Assembly: GCF_000224785.1 (NCBI RefSeq)
Contig: NZ_AGAV01000005.1
Span: 186,001-250,000 of the forward strand
Reading direction: 5' to 3'
Source: Lentibacillus jeotgali
Lineage (GTDB): Bacteria; Bacillota; Bacilli; Bacillales; Amphibacillaceae
DNA length: 64,000 bases
The notes under the pieces are model-generated. The model was not told where the DNA came from and did no database searches. It worked only from the letters and a program-made list of their open reading frames with translations. Position numbers and translations under genes: made by a program. This document shows positions 1 to 9,499 of this stretch, one piece after another (within the stretch, counting starts at the first letter, position 1; each line of letters opens with the position of its first letter).

Positions 1-867
1 CTCCAGACCGTGAAGGAAGCAGGTACGATACTGGCGATCGGAACTCGGCTGTCAGAAGTGACGACACAGGACTATCAGATCCTGGCACCAGAGAAAAAAC
101 TGATTCACATCGATATCAGTTATGACGTCATCGGCAAAGTATACAGTCCAGATATAGGTATTGTTGCTGATGCAAAAAAGGCACTTAAGGCACTGGAAAG
201 AATGGAGATTAAAAGCACCTGGAAAAGCTGGGTGAACAGTCGTCGCCGTGCTTTTGAGGAGATAAGCAGTCTGGGTGTTTCGCATAAAGACGCAATCAAC
301 AAGCATATAGTGTCAGTGATGGCGGGCATGTTGCCTGATAACGCACTGGTTACCAATGACGCCGGGAATTTTGCTGGCTGGCTGCACGCGTTCTATCCGT
401 TTAAGGGAAAACATACGTATGTTGGGCCGACTTCCGGTGCCATGGGATATGGTCTTCCGGGAGCACTTGGAGCGAAACTGGCACTGCCGGATAAACCGGT
501 CATCGCTCTGGCTGGTGACGGGGGATTCATGATGACGATGCAAGAGCTGGAAACCGCGGTCAGATACAAGATCCCGGTCATCAGTCTCGTGTTTAACAAT
601 GACATGTACGGAACAATCCGGATGCACCAGGAGATGCATTATCCCGAAAAAGTTATTGGTACTGACTTGGGGCGTATTTCATTCAAAAATTTGGCCGAAA
701 GCGTCGGGGCAGAGGGCTACTTGGTCAAGAGCGCCGATGAATTTTCTGAAGCGTTTGACGCGGCACTACAAAACAATGTGCCGGCAGTTATTGAAATTAT
801 GACCGAAAAGGAACAGATTTCCGTTTCATCCACGATTACACAAATCCGTGATCGTGCTAAGAGATAG
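1..867 (+). CDS. Thiamine-diphosphate-dependent enzyme (acetolactate synthase/decarboxylase-like), 5' end outside window
   Basis: This is the C-terminal part of a ThDP-dependent enzyme of the acetolactate synthase/benzoylformate decarboxylase superfamily; the frame is open to base 1, so the N-terminal domain lies upstream. The ThDP-binding signature is visible as GDGGFMM (about base 514 on), followed roughly 25 residues later by the NN of VFNND, with the GAMGYGLPGALGAKLA stretch before it. Such enzymes decarboxylate or ligate 2-oxo acids. The gene ends 33 bp before an aldehyde dehydrogenase and near a lysine-6-dehydrogenase-like gene. A decarboxylase making a semialdehyde for that dehydrogenase, for example from 2-oxoadipate, is a reasonable but unproven inference. 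The substrate cannot be read from the sequence. Confidence 0.85.
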   Translation, partial: LQTVKEAGTILAIGTRLSEVTTQDYQILAPEKKLIHIDISYDVIGKVYSPDIGIVADAKKALKALERMEIKSTWKSWVNSRRRAFEEISSLGVSHKDAINKHIVSVMAGMLPDNALVTNDAGNFAGWLHAFYPFKGKHTYVGPTSGAMGYGLPGALGAKLALPDKPVIALAGDGGFMMTMQELETAVRYKIPVISLVFNNDMYGTIRMHQEMHYPEKVIGTDLGRISFKNLAESVGAEGYLVKSADEFSEAFDAALQNNVPAVIEIMTEKEQISVSSTITQIRDRAKR

Positions 868-900
868 GATATACACTATCAATTTTAGGAGGTATAACTT

Positions 901-2397
901 ATGGCTCAAAGCTTGCTTGAGACAAAAAAGCTGAACAATTTTATTAACGGCGAATGGGTGGAAACGAGTGAATCCACTCGGGTGATCAATCCGGCCAATG
1001 GTGACACAATCGTGAATGTTCCTCTGTCAGATAGCGGGGCAGTCAACAATGCAGTGGAAGGTGCGAAAAAAGCGCAAAAAGAGTGGGCATTGGTACCTGC
1101 ACCGCAAAGGGCTGAAGTATTGTTTAAAGTCGGGCAGATGATGAAAGAGCGGAAAGAACGGCTTTCCCAGCTGCTGACGATGGAAAACGGCAAAGTGCTG
1201 GAAGAGGCGCGCGGTGAAGTACAGGAAGGCATCGACATGGCATTTTACATGGCAGGGGAAGGGCGCCGCCTGTTCGGCCACACTACACCGGCTGAACTAC
1301 CGAATAAGTTTTCGATGAGCCAGCGCGCTCCGGTTGGCGTTGTCGGTATCATCACACCGTGGAACTTCCCAATTGCAATTGCCACCTGGAAGTCGTTTCC
1401 GGCCATTGTTGCCGGCAACGCGGTTATTTGGAAACCGGCAACTGAAACGCCAATTATGGCCTATGAACTGGCAAAAATCCTTGAAGAAGCTGGGCTGCCA
1501 AAAGGCATTATGAATGTGGTGTATGGTAAAGGCTCACAGGTCGGTGATGCGATGGTCCATCATGCTGATATCAAGGTCATTTCGTTTACCGGATCGAATG
1601 ACACTGGACGTCATATCGCCAGCGAATGCGGCAGGCAATTGAAAAAAGTTTCCCTCGAAATGGGCGGTAAAAATGCGATTACGGTCATGGATGATGCTGA
1701 CCTCGATCTGGCAGTGGAAGGCATTCTCTGGAGTGCTTATGGCACAAGCGGTCAGCGCTGTACGGCGGCCAGCAGAGTGATTGTTCATGAAGACGTGAAA
1801 GAACAGCTTGAGGAGCGGCTGCTTGTCGAAATTGAAAAATTAACTATCGGCGACGGATTAGATGAATCCAATACAGTAGGGCCGATCATCAACAAGGCCG
1901 GTCTTGAAAAAATCGAAAAATATATTCAGATCGGCAAAGAAGAGGGGGCCAATTTGATTGCTGGCGGCTATGTGCTTGATGACGGTAAATATACAAACGG
2001 ACACTATTTCGCCCCGACCCTGTTTACCGACTGTACAGCGGATATGCGCATTTCCCAGGAAGAAATTTTTGGTCCGGTTATCTCACTCATACCGGTAAAA
2101 AGTTTTGAAGAAGCAATCGAAGTGAACAATGGTGTTTCATACGGTCTTTCAAGTTCGATCTTCACAACCGATGCCAATCGTGTCTTCAAGGCACAGCGTG
2201 ATCTGGATACCGGTATAGTTTATGTGAACGCCGGTACAACAGGTGCCGAAATCCATCTGCCGTTCGGTGGTACAAAAGGAACCGGTAACGGTCACCGTGA
2301 CTCCGGCGTACAGGCACTCGATGTATTTACCGAGTGGAAGGCAGTTTACATCGATTACAGTGGAAAGCTCCAGCGTGCACAGATTGATACTGAGTAA
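901..2397 (+). CDS. NAD(P)-dependent aldehyde dehydrogenase
   Basis: A 498-residue ALDH of normal family length. It shows the cofactor-loop motif [14 protein letters not shown] near residue 155, the general-base Glu in SLEMGGKN (about 253) and the nucleophilic Cys in GQRCTA (about 286). ALDHs oxidise an aldehyde to the acid with NAD(P)+. An ideal RBS (AGGAGG) precedes the ATG. It sits between a ThDP enzyme and a lysine-6-dehydrogenase-like gene in an apparent operon. Candidate substrates are therefore allysine (2-aminoadipate semialdehyde) or glutarate semialdehyde. This is inferred from context; the sequence alone supports only the family. Confidence 0.92.
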   Translation: MAQSLLETKKLNNFINGEWVETSESTRVINPANGDTIVNVPLSDSGAVNNAVEGAKKAQKEWALVPAPQRAEVLFKVGQMMKERKERLSQLLTMENGKVLEEARGEVQEGIDMAFYMAGEGRRLFGHTTPAELPNKFSMSQRAPVGVVGIITPWNFPIAIATWKSFPAIVAGNAVIWKPATETPIMAYELAKILEEAGLPKGIMNVVYGKGSQVGDAMVHHADIKVISFTGSNDTGRHIASECGRQLKKVSLEMGGKNAITVMDDADLDLAVEGILWSAYGTSGQRCTAASRVIVHEDVKEQLEERLLVEIEKLTIGDGLDESNTVGPIINKAGLEKIEKYIQIGKEEGANLIAGGYVLDDGKYTNGHYFAPTLFTDCTADMRISQEEIFGPVISLIPVKSFEEAIEVNNGVSYGLSSSIFTTDANRVFKAQRDLDTGIVYVNAGTTGAEIHLPFGGTKGTGNGHRDSGVQALDVFTEWKAVYIDYSGKLQRAQIDTE

Positions 2398-2484
2398 ACT
2401 GGTGGAACCGAGACTCTGTAATCGGAAATTTGATGTGTATACCGGGAAACGGACAGAAGTTTTTATCGGGGGAGTGACGAAACT

Positions 2485-3657
2485 ATGAAAATAGGTGTAT
2501 TGGGATCTGGACTGATGGGAAAAGAGGCCGCTCGTGATTTAGTATCAAGTAAGGGCGTTACAGCGGTTGGCCTGGCAGATATCGACATGACAATTGCCCA
2601 GCATGTTGTGGATCAATTGAATTCTCCAAAACTGACAGCCTATAAAGTTAATGCCAAGGATAAACAGGAGCTTGGCAATTACATGAGGCAGTTTGATGTC
2701 GTCATCAATGCGTTATTCTACTCCTTTAATGAAATCGTTGCTAAGACCGCGATTGAGGTTGGTGTCAACTCAGTGGATTTAGGCGGACACATCGGCCATG
2801 TGACCGATAAAGTCCTTGAGCTGAAAGAGGACGCTAAGGCTGCCGGGGTTACACTAATCCCCGACCTAGGCGTGGCACCGGGGATGATCAATATTTTATC
2901 CGGTCACGGGGTAAGTAAGCTTGACGGGCTGGAAGAGATTAAACTGTATGTGGGCGGAATCCCGGTCAACCCTGAGCCGCCGTTTGAATACAATCATGTT
3001 TTTTCCATGGAAGGTGTTTTTGATCATTATACCGATCCGGCATTGATTATCCGTGACGGTGTCAAACAGGAAATCGAATCTTTAACGGAAGTTGAGCGTG
3101 TCCATTTTGAGAAGTTCGGGCCGCTCGAAGCTTTCCATACATCAGGTGGTACATCAACGCTGTCCATTTCGTATCCGCATCTGAAGACGCTGGAATATAA
3201 AACGATCCGCTACCCTGGCCATGCAGAGAAATTCAAGCTGCTCGTCGACCTGAATCTGACACGCATGGATTATTCAGTCGATGTCAACGGTCGGGAAATC
3301 AACCCCAGGGAAGTACTGTTAAAAGTACTTGATCCGATTGTCGATCTTGGGGACAAAGATGATGTTGTATTGCTTCGAGTTAAAGTCAGCGGTACAAAAG
3401 ATGCGCAAACGGAAACGCACGAATTTGAAATGAGGACGTACAAGGACAGGAAACATAACGTAACTGCTATGGCCCGCGCCACTGCTAACACGATTTCAGT
3501 TGTTGCCCAGATGATTGCAAAGGGAACGGTCACCAAGCGTGGTGTTTATCCGCCTGAGCAGATTGTTCCAGGGGATCCTTATATTGAAGAAATGGCTAGA
3601 CGCGGTGTGAATATCTATGAATCAAACAGTACGAAGAAAGCACATGTAACAAATTAA
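2485..3657 (+). CDS. Saccharopine dehydrogenase-family oxidoreductase, lysine 6-dehydrogenase-like
   Basis: A 390-residue protein with an N-terminal Rossmann fold ([16 protein letters not shown] at residues 4-19) and the saccharopine dehydrogenase C-terminal domain ([11 protein letters not shown] near 130; HTSGGTSTL near 217). The length and the single fused Rossmann/SDH-C layout resemble Geobacillus L-lysine 6-dehydrogenase, which deaminates lysine to allysine. True saccharopine dehydrogenases share the fold, so the reaction is inferred. The start ATG has a GGGGGAGTG RBS. It lies 87 bp after the aldehyde dehydrogenase, which could oxidise allysine, and is followed by a rho-independent terminator. 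Confidence 0.8.
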   Translation: MKIGVLGSGLMGKEAARDLVSSKGVTAVGLADIDMTIAQHVVDQLNSPKLTAYKVNAKDKQELGNYMRQFDVVINALFYSFNEIVAKTAIEVGVNSVDLGGHIGHVTDKVLELKEDAKAAGVTLIPDLGVAPGMINILSGHGVSKLDGLEEIKLYVGGIPVNPEPPFEYNHVFSMEGVFDHYTDPALIIRDGVKQEIESLTEVERVHFEKFGPLEAFHTSGGTSTLSISYPHLKTLEYKTIRYPGHAEKFKLLVDLNLTRMDYSVDVNGREINPREVLLKVLDPIVDLGDKDDVVLLRVKVSGTKDAQTETHEFEMRTYKDRKHNVTAMARATANTISVVAQMIAKGTVTKRGVYPPEQIVPGDPYIEEMARRGVNIYESNSTKKAHVTN

Positions 3658-3668
3658 ATTTTATTGAA

Positions 3669-3704
3669 AGGGCTGCTATGCTTTTGCGGCAGCCTTTTTT
3701 CTTT
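3669..3704 (+). terminator. Rho-independent terminator of the catabolic operon
   Basis: GGCTGC (3671-3676) pairs with GCAGCC (3689-3694) and is followed directly by a run of T residues, just after the dehydrogenase stop codon. Confidence 0.8.
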
Positions 3705-3760
3705 AGGTATTGATAATAAAATAAAAATCACCACTTAGATAACTGCAAGGAGTATTCGCT

Positions 3761-4531
3761 ATGAATCAGAGTGTCATCAAAGCACTGAAATTATTAAATT
3801 ACTTCTCGCCAGAAACACCGGAACTGACATTAAAGGAAATTGCCGAAAGAGCCGGAATCCCAAAGCCAACCGCTTACCGACTGTTATCAGCACTGGAATC
3901 CGGTAATTTTTTATATAAAACAAAAGAGAACGAGCATGACAGCAAGTATCGGCTTGGACTGAAACTGCTCGAGCTGGGACAACTTGTTTCTGATCAGCTG
4001 GAAATCCGGTCAATCGCCTTGCCTGACATGCAGAAGCTTGCCGCTGATATTGACGAGGTGATTCACCTGGTTATTGCCAATCAGGATGAAGCTACCTATA
4101 TTGAAAAGGTAGATAGTTCAAGAGCACTCAGGCTAAATACCAGAGTCGGCAAGAATTCGCCACTTTACTTAGGCTCCGGCCCGAAAATGCTTCTGGCAAA
4201 CATGTCCGGAGCAAAGCAGAAAGAAATTTTGCGAGGATCTGAATTGCATCGGGCTTCTGAAAACGGTACGATTAATAAACAGGAGTTGCTTCAGGAGCTG
4301 CGGCTGATTTATGAAGATGGCTATGCGTACAGTATCGGGGAACAGGATGCTGATACAACAGGAATTTCATATCCCATCTATGATTATAGTAATCAGGTCA
4401 TCGCAGCGCTTGCAGTCAGCGGTCTGTCCAGTCATTTTGAAGGAGATAACCTGGAACTGCTGAAGGCCAAAACAAAAGCAACAGCTGAAGCAATCTCCAG
4501 AAAGCTTGGTTACCGCGGACCGGATTTTTAA
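3761..4531 (+). CDS. IclR-family transcriptional regulator
   Basis: 256 residues with the usual IclR layout. An N-terminal winged HTH (LTLKEIAERAGIPKPTAYRLLSALE, residues about 22-46, quoted here only as landmark) is followed by the ligand-binding IclR domain (RLGLKLLELGQL; GTPxx-type pocket region near 135; GISYPIYD near 205). IclR proteins usually sense small acids and control neighbouring catabolic genes. This one sits directly downstream of, and co-oriented with, the putative lysine-catabolic genes, but behind a terminator, so it has its own promoter. It is the natural candidate regulator of both flanking catabolic operons. The ATG is preceded by AAGGAG. Confidence 0.92.
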   Translation: MNQSVIKALKLLNYFSPETPELTLKEIAERAGIPKPTAYRLLSALESGNFLYKTKENEHDSKYRLGLKLLELGQLVSDQLEIRSIALPDMQKLAADIDEVIHLVIANQDEATYIEKVDSSRALRLNTRVGKNSPLYLGSGPKMLLANMSGAKQKEILRGSELHRASENGTINKQELLQELRLIYEDGYAYSIGEQDADTTGISYPIYDYSNQVIAALAVSGLSSHFEGDNLELLKAKTKATAEAISRKLGYRGPDF

Positions 4532-4547
4532 CTGGAGGGGATGACGG

Positions 4548-4868
4548 ATGATAAATACAGTATTTATCGCAGGACATGCTAGATTGCCATCCGGAATGGC
4601 AGCAAAAAGCATTTATGAAACGCTTACGATAACCGCGGAGATTGATAAAAAATATGGTGTGATTGTAGCGGCCAATTGCACCTTGGCAACCGAACACGGC
4701 AGGCACTTTGTCCACCATCTTTTAAGAGGGCACAGTCTCGCGGATGGTATTGAGAAGCCTGCTGAAACGATGAAAGAACATTATTTGGGAAAAGCCGGCA
4801 ATGCACTCGTTTCGGCGCTACATGATCTGTATCGGCAGTATGAGCATTATCGGGAGAATTATTATTAG
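4548..4868 (+). CDS. DUF3870 domain protein
   Basis: A 106-residue protein starting 16 bp after the IclR gene, behind a GGAGGGGATG RBS, so the two are likely co-transcribed. It matches my recollection of the DUF3870 family: VFIAGHARLPSGMAAK at the start, a central GVIVAANCTLAT and the GHSL near the middle. No enzymatic motif is recognisable. Members of this family often sit beside catabolic operons in Firmicutes, but their role is unknown. A small accessory or sensing role in the pathway would be a guess. Confidence 0.75.
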   Translation: MINTVFIAGHARLPSGMAAKSIYETLTITAEIDKKYGVIVAANCTLATEHGRHFVHHLLRGHSLADGIEKPAETMKEHYLGKAGNALVSALHDLYRQYEHYRENYY

Positions 4869-4870
4869 AG

Positions 4871-4906
4871 GGACGTCGTTGATTAATTTTAATCACGACG
4901 TTTTAT
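4871..4906. terminator. Bidirectional terminator between convergent operons
   Basis: ACGTCGT (4873-4879) pairs with ACGACGT (4895-4901), with GATTAA/TTAATC continuing the stem, followed by TTTTAT. It follows the DUF3870 gene and could also stop readthrough from the minus-strand operon. Confidence 0.75.
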
Positions 4907-5071
4907 CTGTTAGAAAGTGATATGGCAGATGCACTTTTTAACAACAGCTGACGTTTTAAACATCTTGCCTCCTAATTAATCATTAATGGTGTTTTCATGA
5001 GAACGCAGAGGGAGGAGGGACAAGAAGTACACATTTCCCTCTGCTGATCAGCAACATATTTTATGAATTGT

Positions 5072-6274
5072 CTATACTTTTGTCTTGTTACCTTCCCAGG
5101 CCGGGAGCATTTTGTTTAATGGTTTATCTTCCCGATAGCCCAATGCATACCCGGCCTGCATGAGTGTATGCACCTCACGCGTTCCTTCGTATATAACCGG
5201 TGCCTTCGAGTTGCGCAAATAACGCTCGACCGGGTATTCATCGGAATAGCCATATGCACCATGTACCTGGACAGCATCGTCAGCAGCTTTGTTGGCAAAA
5301 TCACACGCTTGCCACTTAGCCATGGAGGTTTCTTCCGTGTTGCGTTTCCCTTCATTTTTCAGTTCACCAGCACGGTAGACGAGCAGACTGCTCATTTCAA
5401 GACCTGCCTTCATGTTGGCAATCATTTGTTGGACAAGCTGATGTTTACCGATTGGTTTACCGAACGTTTCGCGTTCATTGGCATAGTTGACACTGGCTTC
5501 AAGACATGCCCGGATTTGCCCTACAGCCCCTGCAGCCACTGTGAACCGCCCATTATCAAGTGCTGCCATGGCAATTTTGAATCCTTCCCCTTCTTCACCG
5601 AGCAGATTTTCTTTCGGTACTTTAATATTATCGAAGAAGATTTCACCAGTATTACCGGAGCGGATGCCAAGTTTGCCTTTTGTCGCTTTTGAATCGAACC
5701 CTTCCCAGTCGCGCTCGACGATGAAGGCCGAAATCCCTTTATGGCGTATTTCTTTGTCGGTATAGGCAAACACAAGGAAATGGTCGGCTGTGTCACATAA
5801 AGAAATCCATGCTTTTGATCCGTTCAGGATATAATGGTCGCCATCTTCGACTGCAGTTGACTGAAGTGAGGCAACGTCAGAGCCGGCTCCGGGTTCTGTC
5901 AGGCCATAGGCGCCGACTTTATCACCTTTAGCCTGAGGGACGAGGTATTTTTGCTTTTGTTCTTCAGTACCCCATTGCAGCAGGGTCATGCTGTTCAAAC
6001 CGGTATGAACGGAAACTGCCGTACGAAATGCCGTATCTCCGCGTTCGAGCTCTTCACACACAATGGCGAGTGAATTGTAGTCCATGCCACTGCCGCCGTA
6101 TTCTTCCGGAATGCAGACGCCCATCAGCCCGAGGTCTGCGAGACGCTTTATTATAGCTGGATCGAATTGTCCTTTCCGGTCCCATTCGGCAATGTATGGC
6201 ATGATTTCTTTATCCACAAAGCTTCTAACCGTGCGGCGCAGCATATTCTGTTCTTCTGAAAAATTAAAATCCAT
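5072..6274 (-). CDS. Acyl-CoA dehydrogenase
   Basis: A 400-residue flavoprotein of the acyl-CoA dehydrogenase family. Visible are the FAD/substrate motif YGLTEPGAGSD (about residue 122), WISLCDTAD with the second FAD contact (about 156), the HGAYGYSDEYPVER motif (about 340) and the catalytic Glu in IYEGTREV (about 361). It would oxidise an acyl-CoA using FAD and pass electrons to ETF. It begins 11 bp after a CaiB-type CoA transferase and must be co-transcribed with it. That pairing and the neighbouring lysine genes suggest glutaryl-CoA as substrate, but the sequence does not prove this over other short-chain acyl-CoAs. Confidence 0.92.
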   Translation of the reverse strand: MDFNFSEEQNMLRRTVRSFVDKEIMPYIAEWDRKGQFDPAIIKRLADLGLMGVCIPEEYGGSGMDYNSLAIVCEELERGDTAFRTAVSVHTGLNSMTLLQWGTEEQKQKYLVPQAKGDKVGAYGLTEPGAGSDVASLQSTAVEDGDHYILNGSKAWISLCDTADHFLVFAYTDKEIRHKGISAFIVERDWEGFDSKATKGKLGIRSGNTGEIFFDNIKVPKENLLGEEGEGFKIAMAALDNGRFTVAAGAVGQIRACLEASVNYANERETFGKPIGKHQLVQQMIANMKAGLEMSSLLVYRAGELKNEGKRNTEETSMAKWQACDFANKAADDAVQVHGAYGYSDEYPVERYLRNSKAPVIYEGTREVHTLMQAGYALGYREDKPLNKMLPAWEGNKTKV

Positions 6275-6285
6275 TTAATCAGCTC

Positions 6286-7446
6286 CTAATTTTTTGATTG
6301 ATTAAGTTCTAATTCTGCGAGTATGGCATCAGTGTGTTCACCGGCATCCGGCGGGTGGTGCCGTGTACTTACCGGTGTGCGTGAGAGTTTCAACGGGCTG
6401 CCGATCATCTGTATATCGCCTGCTGTCGGGTGTTCGGTGTTAATGAACATATCACGCTCATTCAGCTGCGGATCCTTGGAAACCTCATCAATCGTTTGAA
6501 TTGGCCCGCATGGAATGCTGTTTTTCTGGCATTTTCCCTGCCAGTAAGCAGTCCGTTTGGTTGAAAACACTTCCTGAAGCAGCGGAATCAGCGTCTTCCG
6601 GTTTGCTACACGGTCTGGATTTGTCTGAAAGCGTTCATCTGATGCATATTCGGGTCTTTCTAAAATATCGCATAAGCGTTTAAACTGATTATCGTTTCCG
6701 ACAGCGATCACCATCTCCCCGTCCTTCGTTGAGAATGTCTGGTAGGGGACAATATTTGCGTGCTGATTTCCGAGGGCAGATGGTTTTTTTCCGGCCATCA
6801 AATAGTTGCTGCCGATATTGACAAGCGAACTGACAGCTGAATCATAAAGGGAAAGATCAAGCTTTTGTCCTTTGCCTGATTGTGCCCGTTCAAGCAATGC
6901 TCCCTGGATACCAATACACGCGTAAAGACCGGTTAGAATATCTGTGATGGCAACACCAACTTTTTGGGGACCGGATTCGCTGTCACCAGTAATGCTCATC
7001 AAGCCGCTCATCGCCTGAATGATAAAATCATAGCCCGGCATGTCTTTATATGGTCCTGTTTCACCAAAACCAGTGATTGAACAGTAGACCAGTCCCGGGT
7101 TAACCCTGGCGAGTGTCTCATAATCGAGTCCGAGCCGCTGCATGGTTCCGGTTTTAAAGTTATTGATGATAACATCGCTTTCGCGCACGAGTTCTTTTAT
7201 TGCCGCATTGCCCTCTGGAGACTTCAGATCTAGCGTAAGGCTTCTTTTGTTCCGATTGGCACAAAGGTAATAGGCGCTGACACCATTTTGAAAAGGCGGG
7301 CCCCATTTCCGTGTCTCATCACTTCCACCCGGTGCTTCCACTTTGATGACTTCGGCGCCAAGGTCACCGAGAATCATCGTACAATATGGCCCGGCAAGCA
7401 CACGTGATAAATCGAGAATCTTAATATTCTCAAGTGCTCCAGCCAC
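6286..7446 (-). CDS. CaiB/BaiF class III CoA transferase
   Basis: About 386 residues. I chose the GTG at 7446, seven bases after a GAAAGGAG RBS, rather than the upstream ATG at 7482 which has no RBS; the protein then begins with the family-typical ALENIKILDLSRVLAGPYC. Other class III landmarks are GAEVIKVE, DLKSPEGN, the catalytic Asp region in MPGYDFIIQAMSGLMSITG and GQKLDLSLYDSAVSSL. The family moves CoA between carboxylic acids. With the adjacent acyl-CoA dehydrogenase it fits a succinyl-CoA:glutarate (or similar dicarboxylate) CoA transferase, an inference from context. It is the first gene of a two-gene operon with a putative cre site in its promoter. Confidence 0.9.
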   Translation of the reverse strand: MAGALENIKILDLSRVLAGPYCTMILGDLGAEVIKVEAPGGSDETRKWGPPFQNGVSAYYLCANRNKRSLTLDLKSPEGNAAIKELVRESDVIINNFKTGTMQRLGLDYETLARVNPGLVYCSITGFGETGPYKDMPGYDFIIQAMSGLMSITGDSESGPQKVGVAITDILTGLYACIGIQGALLERAQSGKGQKLDLSLYDSAVSSLVNIGSNYLMAGKKPSALGNQHANIVPYQTFSTKDGEMVIAVGNDNQFKRLCDILERPEYASDERFQTNPDRVANRKTLIPLLQEVFSTKRTAYWQGKCQKNSIPCGPIQTIDEVSKDPQLNERDMFINTEHPTAGDIQMIGSPLKLSRTPVSTRHHPPDAGEHTDAILAELELNQSKN

Positions 7447-7593
7447 TTCATCACTCCTTTCTGTGACAATAAAACAAGCCACTTCAAAAAGACCACAGTA
7501 TTCTGCGAGGTCAATCTGAACTGGCTTTTATCTGTTGATTCAGAACTGGCGTCGAACTGTAAACAGACTAGGCAGTTTTTAGTTTGTAGTTAA

Positions 7594-7630
7594 AGTATAC
7601 ATCATGGGCATTAGCGTGGAAACGCTTTAA
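7594..7630 (-). promoter_or_regulatory. Promoter of CoA transferase-acyl-CoA dehydrogenase operon with overlapping cre-like site
   Basis: On the minus strand TTTCCA (7622-7617) and TATACT (7599-7594) are separated by 17 bp. A CcpA cre-like site, TTAAAGCGTTTCCA (7630-7617), overlaps the -35 box. It differs from TGWAANCGNTNNCW at one fixed position. Repression by CcpA in the presence of sugars would be expected if the site is real. Confidence 0.55.
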
Positions 7631-7833
7631 CATGATTAATCTTATTATATAGTATTCTGAAAAATATGTAAACAGGTAATCTTAATGATCGGTTGAAAAG
7701 GTGGCATTCACAACTTTTCATAGATCAATCATGGCTCTGATTTCATTAAAAAGCTTAATAACCTCGGGGGTTCCGTTCACTTGTCCCATAACATCATCAT
7801 AGTGTGTTAAAGGGAGGAGTGACAGAAGGAGGC

Positions 7834-7955
7834 AAACTTCTTCCCGAGAGTGGAATCTTCTGCCCGAAATCCGAAACTTCTTCCTGAAAGTACAACCTTC
7901 TTCCGGAGAAAGAAAACTTCTGCCTGAAACCACAAACTTCAGCCCGAAGGCAACA
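7834..7955. repeat. Degenerate 20-nt periodic tandem repeat (six units)
   Basis: The tetranucleotide CTTC recurs at 7837, 7857, 7877, 7897, 7917 and 7937, exactly every 20 nt, inside units of the form aaaCTTCtgCCcGAAa. The last unit (aaacttcagcccgaagg) matches the homogeneous array at 18137-18266. An open reading frame across this tract (7718-7996, minus) has repeat-derived composition and is not regarded as a gene. Confidence 0.85.
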
Positions 7956-7969
7956 AAAATCAAATCACA

Positions 7970-8008
7970 AAAAACCGCGCATACTATAATTAGCAAGCGC
8001 GGTTTTAT
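7970..8008 (-). terminator. Terminator of mreBH
   Basis: On the minus strand AAAACCGCGC pairs with GCGCGGTTTT across a loop of about 17 nt and is followed by a T-run. It starts about 17 bp beyond the mreBH stop codon. Confidence 0.85.
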
Positions 8009-8023
8009 GCGAGTATGAAATTA

Positions 8024-9031
8024 TTATTTAGCAGCTTTCTGCAGTTTTGAAATCATCTGCAGGGAACGACCTGTACCAATGGCAACAGATTCGAGCGGAT
8101 TTGGTGCGATATGGACAGGCACTATGATTTCTCCTGAAAGCCAGTCCTGCATACCGTTCAGTATGGATCCGCCGCCGGTCAGTACAATTCCGCGGTCAAC
8201 GATATCACCGCTTAATTCAGGCGGGCAATTTTCCAGTGTTGACCGGATAGTTTCCAGAATCTGATCTAATGATTCTTTTAGGGCGGAGTAGACCTCTTTT
8301 GAGGAAACTGACACTGTTTTGGGCAAACCGGTTACCATGTCACGTCCGCGGACATCCGTGGATTCTTCAGTATGATTTTCGTCAGCGTGTCCAATCTCCA
8401 TCTTAATGTTCTCTGCAGTACGTTCACCAATCATAATATTATATTTCTTTCGGATATAATTGATGATTTCTTCATCCATTTTGTCGCCGCCGCTGCGAAT
8501 GGAATTGCAGGAGACGACGCCGCCGAATGAGATGATGCCAACTTCGGATGTTCCGCCGCCAATATCAACGATGACGTTTGCAATCGGCTCATCAACAGGT
8601 AAATCAGCACCGATGGCAGCCGCGACGGGCTCTTCAATCAAATGGACATGTTTGGCACCATAGCTCGAAACGGCATTATGAATTGCGCGCCGTTCCACGG
8701 TTGTGCTTCCTGATGGCGTACATACGACAACAGTTGGCTTGCGCATGGATAAGCCCATTTTCTTGCTCACTTTTTTCAAAAATTCCTTTAGCATTTGGGC
8801 CGTCACATCATAGTCCGCAATAACACCATCCTTCAATGGTCTGATCGGGACGATGTTCTGCGGCGTTTTGCCGACCATTTCTTTCGCTTCTGACCCAACA
8901 GCTACAACATTTTTATTATTTAGATCAATTGCAACAACAGATGGTTCATTTAAAACAATTCCTTTTGATTTTGAATAAATCAGTATGTTGGCTGTACCTA
9001 AATCAATTCCGATTTCTGCGGTTGATAACAT
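8024..9031 (-). CDS. mreBH: MreB-like cell-shape actin homologue MreBH
   Basis: 335 residues, the same length as B. subtilis MreBH, and it begins with the same type of N-terminus ([17 protein letters not shown]). Actin-fold nucleotide motifs are present: phosphate 1 GIDLGTAN, phosphate 2 [10 protein letters not shown], and adenosine motif [11 protein letters not shown]. MreBH polymerises under the membrane and in B. subtilis directs the hydrolase LytE to the side wall. It is a single gene with its own terminator and a GGAGGAG RBS. The tail [20 protein letters not shown] is closer to MreBH than to MreB or Mbl as I remember them. The paralogue choice is the least certain part. Confidence 0.88.
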   Translation of the reverse strand: MLSTAEIGIDLGTANILIYSKSKGIVLNEPSVVAIDLNNKNVVAVGSEAKEMVGKTPQNIVPIRPLKDGVIADYDVTAQMLKEFLKKVSKKMGLSMRKPTVVVCTPSGSTTVERRAIHNAVSSYGAKHVHLIEEPVAAAIGADLPVDEPIANVIVDIGGGTSEVGIISFGGVVSCNSIRSGGDKMDEEIINYIRKKYNIMIGERTAENIKMEIGHADENHTEESTDVRGRDMVTGLPKTVSVSSKEVYSALKESLDQILETIRSTLENCPPELSGDIVDRGIVLTGGGSILNGMQDWLSGEIIVPVHIAPNPLESVAIGTGRSLQMISKLQKAAK

Positions 9032-9499
9032 GGTTATGCTCCTCCAATGGTGTGTAATCTATTAAATAAGGATAAGATCATAAACTCAGATATGAATAGG
9101 ACATAAGCCATCTTACACTTCTATTTAGGGGGGTGACAAATAGGTGTAAACGCTGGCTCGTTTTGAATCTAAGCTTCACGAAAATATTTCACTCTCTATC
9201 TATTTCAAATGATATGCAATAAAAAATCAAGTAACATTTTGTTTACAATTAATGGTTGTTTGTAATATACAGGCTTGTTTTGAGCAGGTGTCAACAGCGA
9301 TTTCGTTGTAAATTTTACCACTGCATAAAACCTTTTCCTGAGGAGTCGCCGATTTTAAAACATCAATACTTGGTATTAAGCCGATATCTGACAAAATCTG
9401 TGTAAGGCATATACGATTGGAATTCAGTTCCAATAATATTACAAAAAATGCATGGTATGATGATTCTGCAATTCAAAAAACACAGGAGAGGTGACATCA
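9032..9499. other. Divergent intergenic region mreBH / CAP protein
   Basis: No convincing gene. Contents: (i) on the minus strand a CACCCCCC tract (9128-9135), about 100 bp upstream of mreBH, resembles the C-rich -35 of SigI-type promoters, but no clear matching -10 was seen; (ii) an inverted repeat TTGGAATTCAGTTCCAA (9417-9433); (iii) a possible -10 TATGAT at 9456-9461 for the CAP gene. A 68-codon frame at 9227-9433 has only a TTG start without an RBS. Confidence 0.4.

Noticed and set aside
7718-7996. 92-codon frame on the minus strand
   Set aside because: It runs through the 20-nt repeat array and the mreBH terminator region; composition comes from the repeats and there is no RBS.
9227-9433. 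68-codon Cys-containing frame on the minus strand
   Set aside because: Only a TTG start, no RBS, and an intergenic setting between divergent genes; no recognisable family.
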